From Phoenix dactylifera (Eukaryota > Streptophyta > Magnoliopsida > Arecales > Arecaceae): a DNA stretch of 64,000 bases. The notes under the pieces were generated by a model that saw only the letters and a program-made list of their open reading frames with translations, was not told the origin of the DNA and made no database searches. Below are positions 1 to 9,638 of this stretch, piece after piece. Position numbers and translations under genes: made by a program. Location of the stretch: assembly GCF_009389715.1 (NCBI RefSeq), contig NC_052405.1, forward strand, positions 10,432,694 through 10,496,693. Direction: 5' to 3'. Positions within the stretch are counted from its first letter, which is position 1. Each line of letters begins with the position of its first letter.

Positions 1-765
1 GCTTGGCTGAGCTAAGGTCCACTCTCTGTCTTTGTTCTGTCCCACTTAACGGGGCGACTCGCCTTTCACTGGGGTCGACTCGAACTGTCCTGGGGTTGAC
101 TCAGAACTCCGTGAGGTCGACACTTAGGCTTCGCTTATTTTGGCTGCTCTCTGTCTTTGCTCTGTGCCAGCTAAGGAGTCGACTCGCTTTTCACCGGAGT
201 CGACTCCCACTGCAAGGAGGTCGACTCAAAACTCGGTGAGGACGACACTTAGGCTTCCCTTAATTCGGCTGCTCTCTGTCTTTGCTCTGTGCCAGCTAAG
301 GAGTCGACTCGTCCGTCACCGGAGTCGACTCCCACTGCAAGGAGGTCGACTCAAAACTCGGTGAGGTCGACACTTAGGCTTCGCTTATTTCGGCTGCTCT
401 CTGTCTTTGCTCTGTGCCACCTAAGGAGTCGACTCGTCCGTCACCGGAGTCGACTCCCACTGCAAGGAGGTCGACTTAAAACTCGGTGAGGTCGACACTT
501 AGGCTTCGCTTATTTCGGCTGCTCTCTGTCTTTGCTCTGTGCCACCTAAGGAGTTGACTCGTCCGTCACCGGAGTCGACTCCTACTGCAAGGAGGTCGAC
601 TCAAAACTCGGTGAGGTCGACACTTAGGCTTCCCTTATTTCGGCTGCTCTCTGTCTTTGCTCTGTGCCACCTAAGGAGTCGACTCGTCTTTCACTGGAGT
701 CGACTCCCACTGCACGGAGGTCGACTCAAATCTCGGTGAGGTCAACTCAAAACTCTGAGAACACA
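1..765. repeat. 125-bp GTCGAC-rich tandem array (left block)
   Basis: About six head-to-tail copies of a 125-bp unit are visible. The marker string GCTCTCTGTC recurs at 146, 271, 396, 521 and 646, exactly 125 bases apart. Each unit carries several GTCGAC hexamers in GAGTCGACTC or GAGGTCGAC contexts. Copies differ by a few substitutions. The array begins before the window, so its left end is unknown. The same unit recurs once at about 1275-1395 and, on the other strand, at 3718-4300. All reading frames through it are repeat translations and not genes. Confidence 0.95.
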
Positions 766-1780
766 GTTAGCTTGTCTGGGAACACAGTTAGCTTGTCTGG
801 GAACACAGTTAGCTTGCTGTCTGGGAACACAGTTAGCATTCTGTCTGGGAACACAGTTAGCTTCTCTGGGAACACAGTTAGCTTGCGGTTCTGGGAACAC
901 AGTTAGCTTGTCTGGGAACACAGTTAGCTTCTCTGGGAACACAGTTATGGAGTGTCTGGGAACACAGTTAGCTTGTCTGAGAACACAGTTAGCTTCTCTG
1001 GGAACACAGTTAGCTTGCGGTTCTGGGAACACAGTTAGCTTCTCTGGGAACACAGTTAGCTTGTACAGTTAGCTTGTTTCTGGGAACACAGTTAGCTTGT
1101 CTGGGAACACAGTTAGCTTCTCTGGAAACACAGTTAGCATTCTGTCTGGGAACACAGTTAGCTTGTCTGGGAACACAGTTAGCTTGTTTCTGGGAACACA
1201 GTTAGCTTCTCTGGGAACACAGTTAGCTTGTTTCTGGGAACACAGTTAGCTTCTCTGGGAACACAGTTAGCATGTATGTCTTTGCTCCGTGCCACCTAAG
1301 GAGTCGACTCGTCTTTCACCGGAGTCGACTCCCACTGCACGGAGGTCGACTCAAAACTCGGTGAGGTCGACTCAAAACTCTGAAAACACAGTTAGCTTGT
1401 TTCTGGGAACACAGTTAGCTTGTCTGGGAACACAGTTAGCTTCTCTGGGAACACAGTTAGCATTCTGTCTGGGAACACAGTTAGCTTCTCTGGGAACACA
1501 GTTAGCTTCTCTGGGAACACAGTTAGCTTGTTTCTGGGAACACAGTTAGCTTCTCTGGGAACACAGTTAGCTTCTCTGGGAACACAGTTAGCTTCTACAG
1601 TTAGCTTGTTTCTGGGAACACAGTTAGCTTGTCTGGGAACACAGTTATCTTCTCTGGGAACACAGTTAGCATTCTGTCTGGGAACACAGTTAGCTTCTCT
1701 GGGAACACAGTTATGGAGTGTCTGGGAACACAGTTAGCTTGTCTGGGAACACAGTTAGCTTCTCTGGGAACACAGTTATT
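766..1780. repeat. About 20-bp minisatellite (GGGAACACAGTTAGC core)
   Basis: Several dozen copies of a 19-23-bp unit with the core GGGAACACAGTTAGC run from about 766 to 1270 and from about 1385 to 1778. They are separated by one copy of the 125-bp GTCGAC unit. Spacer variants (CTTGT, CTTCTCT, CTTGTTTCT, ATTCTGT) recur in the same order, so larger blocks were also duplicated. No gene lies here; the long reading frames on both strands are repeat artefacts. Confidence 0.95.
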
Positions 1781-2101
1781 ACGATTGAGTCGACCCGACT
1801 GATATTTGGAGTCGACCCTATAACTCTCTCAGAGTATTCCAAATAGCGCCTGTGTACGCAGCCAAGCTACGAGTCGACCCTCTCATCAAGATGGCGTCGA
1901 CTCCATTTCGTAGGAGTCGATATCTTCTTGCCTGAGGTCGACCCGTAACTCCAATAAGGAAATAAAACCTGAGGTCAATCGACTCCCTCTTCCCTTCTAT
2001 TTTCGTGGAGTCGACCTAAGTTCCCTTCCCGTGCTCCTTGCGTCTCTTCGTTCGTCCAATTCCTTACTTCCCTCCTCTCTATCTATCATCCATCCGTCGC
2101 C
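1781..2101. other. Diverged GTCGAC-rich leader upstream of the transposon ORF
   Basis: This 320-base stretch has at least seven GTCGAC hexamers at irregular spacing but no regular tandem unit. It ends in a pyrimidine-rich tract just before the start codon at 2102. It may serve as promoter or leader of the downstream ORF, but no TATA box or other element is convincing. Confidence 0.5.
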
Positions 2102-3187
2102 ATGCCGAGGAAGCAGGTCGTGCGGCCTTCAAAGAAGAGAAGTAATGTTCCGGAAGCAACCGAGCGAAGGTCCAAGGCAAGAAACGACGTTCCTCCTCCT
2201 CGTCCGCATGCTCCATCTCCTCCTAGGCAAGTACCCTTGGTGACTCGTCGTGTTTCTCTCGGTAGGAAAATAGATTTCGACTTCTTAGAAGCCCAGGGTT
2301 TTACCATAGGTCTGAAGCTGAAAGCCATGGGTTGGGAAACCCTATGTTCCCTTGACATTCCGACGTACCCGAACCTTGTTCGCCATTTCTATGCCAATCT
2401 CAAAACCGGAATTGCTACCATTGAAAGTGTGGTAAAGGAAACCCCAATTCTGCTAAACCCGGAAACCCTAGGGAGTCTTGTCAACATCCCAACCTCTGGT
2501 TCAACCGAAGATTTTTTAGAAAATAGAGTGTTGGGCATTCAATATCTTCTTGGCACAGAAAATGTTAGTCCACTTGAGCAAATTTCGGCCAACCGACTTA
2601 GTGTGGAAAATCGACTATTACATCATATTGTTAGCCGAATCCTCTTTCCGAAAACAGGTAGGTTTGATTTTGTGTCCGAAAGAGATATTCTTGTTATCTT
2701 CCACATTCTGAACGGTAGCCCCCTTAGTTTACCTCACCTGATTATTAGACACATGGTAGAGTCTGCCTCTAGAGCTAGGGCATCCTTGCCATATGGAATG
2801 CTCTTAACCTTAGTCTTCGAGGAGTTCGGTGTAAATACTGAAGGGGAACCATCTACAACTCTTGGTCATTGGGATACTTACAATGACCGGTCGCTACATC
2901 GAATGGGTTTTCGTAAGAAAGATGGTCAGTGGATAAGAAAAGATGAAGGGAAGAGCAGTGCGTGCCATAGAGAAGAGCAGCGACCTGTCGAAAATGAAGA
3001 ATCATTTCATCCTCCCACTGAAGAACCAATTGCCCAAACTCAGCAGCCCACTGAAGTTAGACTTAGTGCTGAGCAGTTCAGAGCACTAAGGGATGATATC
3101 GTGCAAGAGCTAAGAAATTCTAGAGATGTTGCTTGTACAGACTTGGTACCTTCAATGCAACCGTGTGTGAATTGGTCGCTGAAATGA
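2102..3187 (+). CDS. Plant transposon-type protein (Transposase_32-like domain)
   Basis: Uninterrupted 361-aa frame opening with a basic, proline-rich stretch (residues 1-50). A globular region follows at about 55-285, with patterns such as EAQGFTIGLKLKAMGW, PNLVRHFYANL and MLLTLVFEEFGV. These resemble the family called putative plant transposon protein (Transposase_32), common in repetitive DNA of many plants and of unknown biochemical role. The tail from about 290 is acidic and glutamine-rich. The frame is intact, unusual for a relic. The next reading frame (3133-3498) overlaps its end in another phase and looks like its continuation. It lies between two GTCGAC arrays in opposite orientation. 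Assignment is by pattern memory; a host origin is unlikely but not excluded. Confidence 0.7.
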   Translation: MPRKQVVRPSKKRSNVPEATERRSKARNDVPPPRPHAPSPPRQVPLVTRRVSLGRKIDFDFLEAQGFTIGLKLKAMGWETLCSLDIPTYPNLVRHFYANLKTGIATIESVVKETPILLNPETLGSLVNIPTSGSTEDFLENRVLGIQYLLGTENVSPLEQISANRLSVENRLLHHIVSRILFPKTGRFDFVSERDILVIFHILNGSPLSLPHLIIRHMVESASRARASLPYGMLLTLVFEEFGVNTEGEPSTTLGHWDTYNDRSLHRMGFRKKDGQWIRKDEGKSSACHREEQRPVENEESFHPPTEEPIAQTQQPTEVRLSAEQFRALRDDIVQELRNSRDVACTDLVPSMQPCVNWSLK

Positions 3188-3498
3188 GGGCGGAAATGGT
3201 CAGTCTTCGATGTCTTCTTCAAGGACAGTACCAGAGATTTGTGGACATAGAAGAGGAGACCAAAAAGCTTCAACAATCTGTCAGAAAGGACATGGAGAAT
3301 CTGAATGAAAATGCACAGGATGTATGCGACAAACTTCTACAATCACTTCATAAGATCAATCAGACTTTAGCTGACCTCAACAAGTCCTATCTCCAGTCCA
3401 ACTCTGAAGTTGCAGCCATTCTGCAGAAAGTTTCAGAAATTCTGGGTCTTGTAATGGGGAGACTGCCAAGAGCTTCTTCGAGTTTCACTGCCCCATGA
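3133..3498 (+). CDS. Coiled-coil continuation of the transposon-type protein (frameshifted or spliced)
   Basis: A 121-residue frame overlaps the end of the 361-aa ORF in a different phase. From about residue 15 it shows heptad-like spacing (VCELVAEMRAEMVSLRCLL and later LLQSLHKINQTLADL), so a coiled coil is likely. The upstream ORF ends shortly after the overlap in low-complexity sequence, so a one-base indel or a short intron near 3126-3186 would join the two into a protein of about 460 residues. Transposon proteins with a globular half and a C-terminal coiled coil are common in plants. No enzymatic motif is visible. It ends at TGA, followed by an AT-rich, 3'-UTR-like region. Confidence 0.5.
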   Translation: MYRLGTFNATVCELVAEMRAEMVSLRCLLQGQYQRFVDIEEETKKLQQSVRKDMENLNENAQDVCDKLLQSLHKINQTLADLNKSYLQSNSEVAAILQKVSEILGLVMGRLPRASSSFTAP

Positions 3499-3717
3499 TT
3501 TCTTCTTTTCGTAGAAACTAAGGTTATTTTGTCTGCAAGAGTTTAATAGGTCTCGAGGAGACTCATTGTAATATATTTATGTAATGTCAACAATTGCAAT
3601 GAAATGTTCTATTTTTGACCAACATGGCTTGTATAATGATATTTTGATTCTATGGTAATTGTGTATTCGTAACATCCAGAAGATTGCTAAAAAAGGGGAA
3701 AGAAATAAATGTTAACT

Positions 3718-4440
3718 AGATTAAGGGAGTCGACCCCAGTGAATGGAGAGTCGACCCCTTATGTGGCACAGAGCCAAGACAGAGAGCACCCAAAAACAGC
3801 CAGCGACGCATAAGTGTCGACCTCAGGCATACTGGAGTCGACCTCTGGACATAAGGGAGTCGACTCCAGTGAATGGCGAGTCGACCCCTTAGGTGGCACA
3901 GAGGCAAGACAGAGAGCACCCAAAAACAGCCAGAGCCTAAGTGTCGACCTCAGGCAGACTGGAGTCGACCTCTGGACATAAGGGAGTCGACCCTTAAGAG
4001 TGCCTGGTGTGCTGGGGTCGACTCCAGTCTAAGGGAGTCGACTCCAGTGAATGGCGAGTCGACCCCTTAAGTGGCATAGAGGCAAGACAGAGAGCACCCA
4101 AAGTTAGCCAGAGCCTAAGTGTCGACCTCAGGCAGACTGGAGTCGACCTCTGGACATAAGGGAGTCGACCCTTAAGAGTGCCTGGTGTGCTGGGGTCGAC
4201 TCCAGTCTAAGGGAGTCGACTCCAGTGAATGGCGAGTCGACTCCTTAAGTGGCACAGAGCCAACACAGAGAGTGGCTGGTGTGCCAGAGTCGACCTCCGG
4301 ACATTCAGGTTTGCATCCCTTAAGAGTGGCTGGTGAGTTAGCTTGACTCGTCGCGAACAAATGTCGACCTCTGAATTTAGGATGCTGTGCCAGACTCGAC
4401 TCGTGGTGTGCCAGTGTCGACCTCTGAATTTAGGATTCAA
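3718..4440. repeat. GTCGAC-rich tandem array, inverted relative to the left block
   Basis: Three to four imperfect copies of a unit carrying AGTCGACTCCAGTGAATGG, then GGTGGCACAGAG and AGACAGAGAGCACCC. The last string recurs from about 3780, 3910 and 4090, so spacing varies between about 130 and 180. The reverse complement of the 125-bp unit at 21-765 contains the same ordered strings (GGTGGCACAGAG, then AGACAGAGAGCA, then CCTAAGTGTCGACCTCA). The blocks are therefore homologous and lie in opposite orientation around the ORF at 2102-3498. The right edge fades out around 4440. Confidence 0.9.
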
Positions 4441-4785
4441 CCACATGAATGTTAGGCGACAGTTTCTCAAACTCCGACACGCTTTATGAAACCACCAAAG
4501 TTGCTGCATATCATTGTTACTATTGTGCAGGATGATATTGTTACGATAAACTCGTACTGTATAAATCAATTTTTAGGTGGCTCAGTTTAATAAGTCACCG
4601 TAGACTTTTCGTTTAAGCGATGAGCATGACAGGGAGTTGGAAAAATTGCCAATACATAAGGACTTTGCACGGAATAATGATATTATGTCTGAAAATGTTT
4701 TATTACAGAGAACAAGAAAATTACAGTTGGACAAACATCCTTTATAACACATTTACAATCAAGTTTTACAACTAATTTGCATTCA
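4441..4785. other. Non-coding stretch between array and Ulp1-type gene
   Basis: About 340 bases without a credible reading frame or repeat. It lies 3' of the minus-strand Ulp1-type gene and may contain its 3' UTR. I see no terminal inverted repeat or target duplication here. Confidence 0.4.
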
Positions 4786-4800
4786 TGTGATACAACACGT

Positions 4801-7800
4801 AGTCTACGATTTCTCTATACAAGTCTTCCCAGGGTACATTGACCTAAACCTAACGTTGGCAACGCTCCCGGAATGCAATAGAATACTCCCTGCAGCCCAG
4901 CTCCTGTATAAAGATGGATCCTTCAATTCTTCCTTTAATGGTCTCGTGCTGCCTCGGGTAAGTCCCTCTGCAAACATAAGCATGTATGCCCCGCAGTCAA
5001 CACTATCATTTCGTTGTTGTGCACATTGTCGAATTTCAGAATATGCTAATTCTGGGATACGAAATCCGACAACGTCGTTTAGCCACGATCTCACAAAAGA
5101 AGCCTGTAATAATGTGAAGAATGCAAAATTTTAAGAACATACGCCTGCTAAAGAAGGTTCTCAGTAATATTAGGTTTCACAAGTGATACCAACATATCTA
5201 ACAGCGTCCTCCCCAACGTCGAAACTCCACAAGGAGTTGTAGCATTCGAAATGCTGGTCCTTCAAGTCCAGAGAAAGTAGATACCAATGCCATCCCGTAT
5301 TCATCGGAATGAAGAGATATCTACACTTTTGAAGATCGGCACATCTGAATTCCCGAAGCCATGTTTGAATACTGGGCAGCAATGCCTCTATGATTCTTTT
5401 GGTAACATCAGTGGTAATTGAGAGGTAATCCAATGGTAGATGCTGGAGCACGGCAGCCTGCATACAATTTAGGAGACGCAGCTTAGATGGCACGCTGAAT
5501 TTCAATTGGAAAAATGTAAGAACGAGACATCATGAGCAGTAATTCAAAACCTGGATCTCGCAGCGCAAATATAAACATGGATTGTCAATAATCTCATTAG
5601 TGGCACGAGGCAGAAGCTCTAAAATGCGAAAGTACACATTGATTACCTGTACGCAATAAAAGAAGTACGCACTCAGTACCAAATTACAATTTGCAGTAGT
5701 AGTTCATCACAGTTAGCATACGTCACTCCGTAGAGCCTTGTCATGCAGGAGCTGCACTAAGGCATCAGGGCTGCATGCAGGTTTGGTACGATCTTCGTCC
5801 TCCCATATTATATCCCTACATAAAACAGTTATGTTTAAGAAACTTGAAATGCGATAATTGTCAAAAACGGTCAATTAATATAATTAACTTACCCAAACTC
5901 ATGTTCTTCGAGAAAGAATTTAATAGCTTCTTCATACCTAATAGGGAGTATACTTGTCCCCTTCCCATGAAAGCTACGTTTCAGTGCCACTCTCTGAACA
6001 TCGTTAACTTTAAATAAATGGTGACGACAGATATTTTGGTTAGGAAACTTAACTGTATAGACTTAGCAAATTCAATATGGATAAATAAACACATATGGAC
6101 GAGACAACAATTCTATACCGCTCCCGGGGGAGAGGTTTCCTCCCATGTTGGAGCCGATTTTTGGAGCTCCATTAATGAACTTGTCGGTGGGTCGAATATG
6201 TTGGTTGACCGAGCGGGCGAATCCTCGGACACAATAGTAATTCCCGTACAAACCTCACCTTTTTCGGCAACTTTGACCCTTTTTTTAGCCCTTTTATAGG
6301 TCTTTGGCTGGTCTGATATGGCCTTCGCTTTCTCCGATGGCTTGCGCTCGCGTGCTCCCAGCTTCACGCGCTTGCATAAGGAGGACACATATGACCTGGG
6401 AGCTCTCTGTTTCTTCTTAGCTTCAGCATCAGTGGACGAAATAACCTGATTTGAAAATGCATTTCAAGACAATTTATACTACCATTCTCAAAACTGCGAA
6501 CACTACGTACCAAAAAATTACATACCTCCACCGAATCAGCACTATGCTGCATATGATCTTTATGAAGAGCATCGTCGTGAATAGGTGGATCAACTGTAGT
6601 ATGCTCCTTCACGTAACCAAGGAAGAGGTTGTTTAAATCAAGCAAGTCGATTCATACTAGAACTGGTAGTTAACTTGTCAGACCTTATACAGAGGAAGCA
6701 TGCTTACCTCAGGAGGAACAGTAGCATGCCCACCAGGTTTGTCATCAACCAGAAGGCCCTTATCTCGTAGGACCTTCTCTATTGTCGACACCCTCTTATC
6801 GAGCTGTTCTATGCGGGTATTCTCAACATCCCCAATAGGATGAGGGTCTGCTAAACTAAAACCATGTTGTACCAAACACGTCTCAAGCACTGTGATACAT
6901 GTGTGAATTTCCCGCAGTGGATGTCGATCACTTTGGCTGGATGACGGAATCTAAAACAACACAATAATGAATTAGCTTGTATGAATTGAACAAACTGTAG
7001 GCATACATCAATGTGTGCAGACTTGAACTATGTGCCGACAAGTGAAAAGTGCATGCCAATTCAAAAGTGCATATATTTGTGTTTGTAAATGCTATGTCAC
7101 AGTAAGCTGCTAATACCTGAGTTCCGTCGTGCACGGATTGTTGATGTTCTGTCTCCGTACGCCTCTCATCAGGCACACGTAATTGTGGCCTTCCAGCTGA
7201 GAGAAGGTGCAACTCCTCCTCTCTTGGTTCTAACTTCTCAATAACCTAAAGCATTCGAACAGTTAAATTAACGTACAAGTTAAAATATTTCCAATGTAAG
7301 AATTCAACATTCAAACCTCAAATCGTTTTAAATTTTTCATAACATCCGCAATCACGTCCACCCTGCGGGGAAATGGGGTGTTGTTCCAGCGTACGAGACG
7401 TGGATACATGAACGGTGGCCGGTGCCTTCCAGCAATGCTGTTAGCATGCTCAACAGCCCATACCTGCCATTCATTATTGTAAACATCAAATTACATCTAA
7501 ATATATATATCGTAACAATGAAATTTAAAAAAAACATCTTATGATGCTTACCACCAAGGCGACCGTGCAGCCATCCATGTATCTACCAACCCCTTTGCCT
7601 GTGACGTTCCTAGTCTTCACACTATCGGCTAGACTAGGTATTTGCTGCCGAAGAAAAGAGAAAACGGCAAGACCCCAACTATACGAACCTAAGCGGTCTA
7701 AATCATCGACATATGAACATAATGTCTTAGGGACATAGTAGCGTACGGTTGGGAAGAGGATGGTCCCAAAAAGATAAAGAACCCATAATTTTGTAAAATC

Positions 7801-8283
7801 CTCCACATCTTGTCGACTGCTCTTACCGACAAGGAATTGTAATCTACTTTTAATTGCATCTCTACTGGCTTTCTGGTGGTCACCATCAAAAAACCGGTTG
7901 ATGAGGTCACACGTAACCCTCCCCTTCCTATGCAGTTGCACCTCATCACCCGTCGCACTCAAACCAAGGATTAGTGCGAAATCAGTCCCTACAAAAGGCA
8001 CTATAACCCTACCAAACCAAAAACCCTCCTCAACATTATCCCAAAGGGAGAGCAATGTGTCCAAGACAGGCCTACTCTGTTTTATATACGGTAGACCTAG
8101 CATGTGCCCAAATGGAGTGCCACGTATTCTTTCCTTCTGTTCATCAGACATGAATGGGATTAGGGTGACCATAAAATTTACAAAGTGGTTGAAATAACAT
8201 CTTCCATTAACCATAGTACTCGGGCCAACAGAGGATTTTTGGCCGATACTCTGCTTTGGGGCCATCTTAGATTTCTGCATCAC
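4801..8283 (-). pseudogene. Transposon-type DUF1985/Ulp1 (C48) protease gene, probably decayed
   Basis: Eleven exon-like blocks on the minus strand: 8283 (or ATG at 8265)-7552, 7463-7317, 7245-7117, 6950-6708, about 6645-6526, 6445-6119, 5993-5893, 5815-5722, 5646-5551, about 5510-5180 and 5104-4804. Most junctions have GT/AG and keep phase. The first two blocks form a DUF1985-like domain (DGCTVALV joined to VWAVEHANSI). A basic linker follows. The last two give a Ulp1/SENP-type cysteine protease: GWHWYLLSLDL with the catalytic His, and QRNDSVDCGAYM with the oxyanion Gln and nucleophile Cys. Seventeen residues after the His, where Ulp1 enzymes have Asp (YDS), this copy reads YNS. The joins into 6645-6526 and 5510-5180 break frame by my reading, hence pseudogene. 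Plant Mutator-like elements often carry captured Ulp1 genes; that origin is inference. Confidence 0.7.
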
Positions 8284-9638
8284 AAATATAGTTACAAATT
8301 ATGTTTTTGATAATATCAACAAAAAATAAATCATCCTAAAAACTAAAACAAAGTAAACAATTAGCACGGAATGGAAGAAATTTTCCACAACAAATTTCTC
8401 AAATGTGCTACCACAACCTCTCTGTCCATTAATCCCGCAAAACCACTGGACCATTCCAACAACTACCTGGAATGCCGTACAATACTGCATATCACGTCCG
8501 TGTTCAATACATTATTCGAGAAAGTATGCGGTGACAAACCTGTTGAAGGAATGCAGAAAATATCTCCTTGCTTCCGCCTAAGCTTCCGCTACAAACGAAC
8601 AGGGCGAAGTCGGTTCGAAGGGGACAGAAAATAATCTCCTTGCTCCTCAGAATCGGATCGGAAGGGTTCTACTTTTCCAAAAGGGGAACGGCTAAACAGG
8701 GGAAAAGAGGAAGATCGAGTACCGTTGGGAAGTGATTTGCAGTTCTAGGGTTCGAAACCGAGGCGTTCAAATCAAGCGGAATCGGGCGAGATTTTTATGG
8801 AATTCTTTCCGTCGGAAGAGAGGATTAGGATACGAAGATTGGGGACGAACGAGGGCTGGAATTGAGGGACTTTGAATAGGGCTCGTTCAAATGAAGACAT
8901 GCATACGAGGAACGACGGAAGAGGAAACAGGTCAGGGGTATTTTGGTCTCCTTTTGAGATTTGATATGTCTTTGGACCGCTTATTAAATGCACAGTCAAC
9001 AGGGACTATTCATTATACAGGGGTCAAAATTTGGACCGCGAAGCAAATTCCCCTAGTTAATATAGTTGGAAATACACCTAAGTGCAGTAAATAAATATCA
9101 TATTTTCTAAAAATAAAAAAATATAATTATGATCGAGATATGCCATACTAAATTGATAGATGCACAGCCATACCGCTAAACGCCGCTCTGTAGCATTAAA
9201 TACCACTACGTGGCATTTCCGTAAGTGCCACGTAGTGGCATTATGTCACTTGTGGCATCACATTAATGCCACTATGTGGCTGTGGCATTTGCCGGTTCGC
9301 GAAATCTAACGGAACAGTTTCGTCTGATCGGTCAGCAATCGGACTGATCCAGTACGAACTGAATATATATTAATAATCTGGGTTCAAGACAAGTCAAGTC
9401 AAGTCAATTCTTGACTTCAGTCAGATTCTATTAATAATTAATGAATTCTTCGATCGATAAGATGGGCTGCATATTTTCCACACGTACCTTTGAATATTCT
9501 CAAAGAAACGTTCGCCTCATCAATTTGACAGTTTAACGTATTTATTTATGTGTATGTGTTTATATACATATATATCCATAAACTCGAAGCACAGTTACAA
9601 GGTTCAGGTTCTCAACACCTTCCCTTTTATTGAGAGAG
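8284..9638. other. Intergenic region between the Ulp1-type gene and MLO
   Basis: The part from 8284 to about 8900 may hold the 5' UTR and promoter of the minus-strand Ulp1-type gene. The part from about 9380 to 9638 precedes MLO and holds AT-rich, TATA-like sequence near 9540-9580. Between them, at 9170-9360, lies a short interspersed repeat listed separately. No convincing coding sequence was found. Confidence 0.5.
9170..9360. repeat. TGCCAC/GTGGCATT palindromic short repeat (copy 1)
   Basis: Several copies of short palindromic modules such as TGCCACGTAGTGGCATT follow one another, then a tail with CCGGTTCGCG and CGGACTGATCC. The same modules, also followed or preceded by CCGGTTCGC, occur at 19318-19500 inside MLO intron 5. 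They are likely copies of one dispersed element. No target duplication was identified. Confidence 0.7.

Noticed and set aside
742..1737. Long open frames on both strands through the minisatellite, with a CRISPR-like look of regular repeats
   Set aside because: The repeats are directly adjacent with tiny variable spacers, not unique spacers, and this is plant DNA. The frames are translations of a 20-bp unit.
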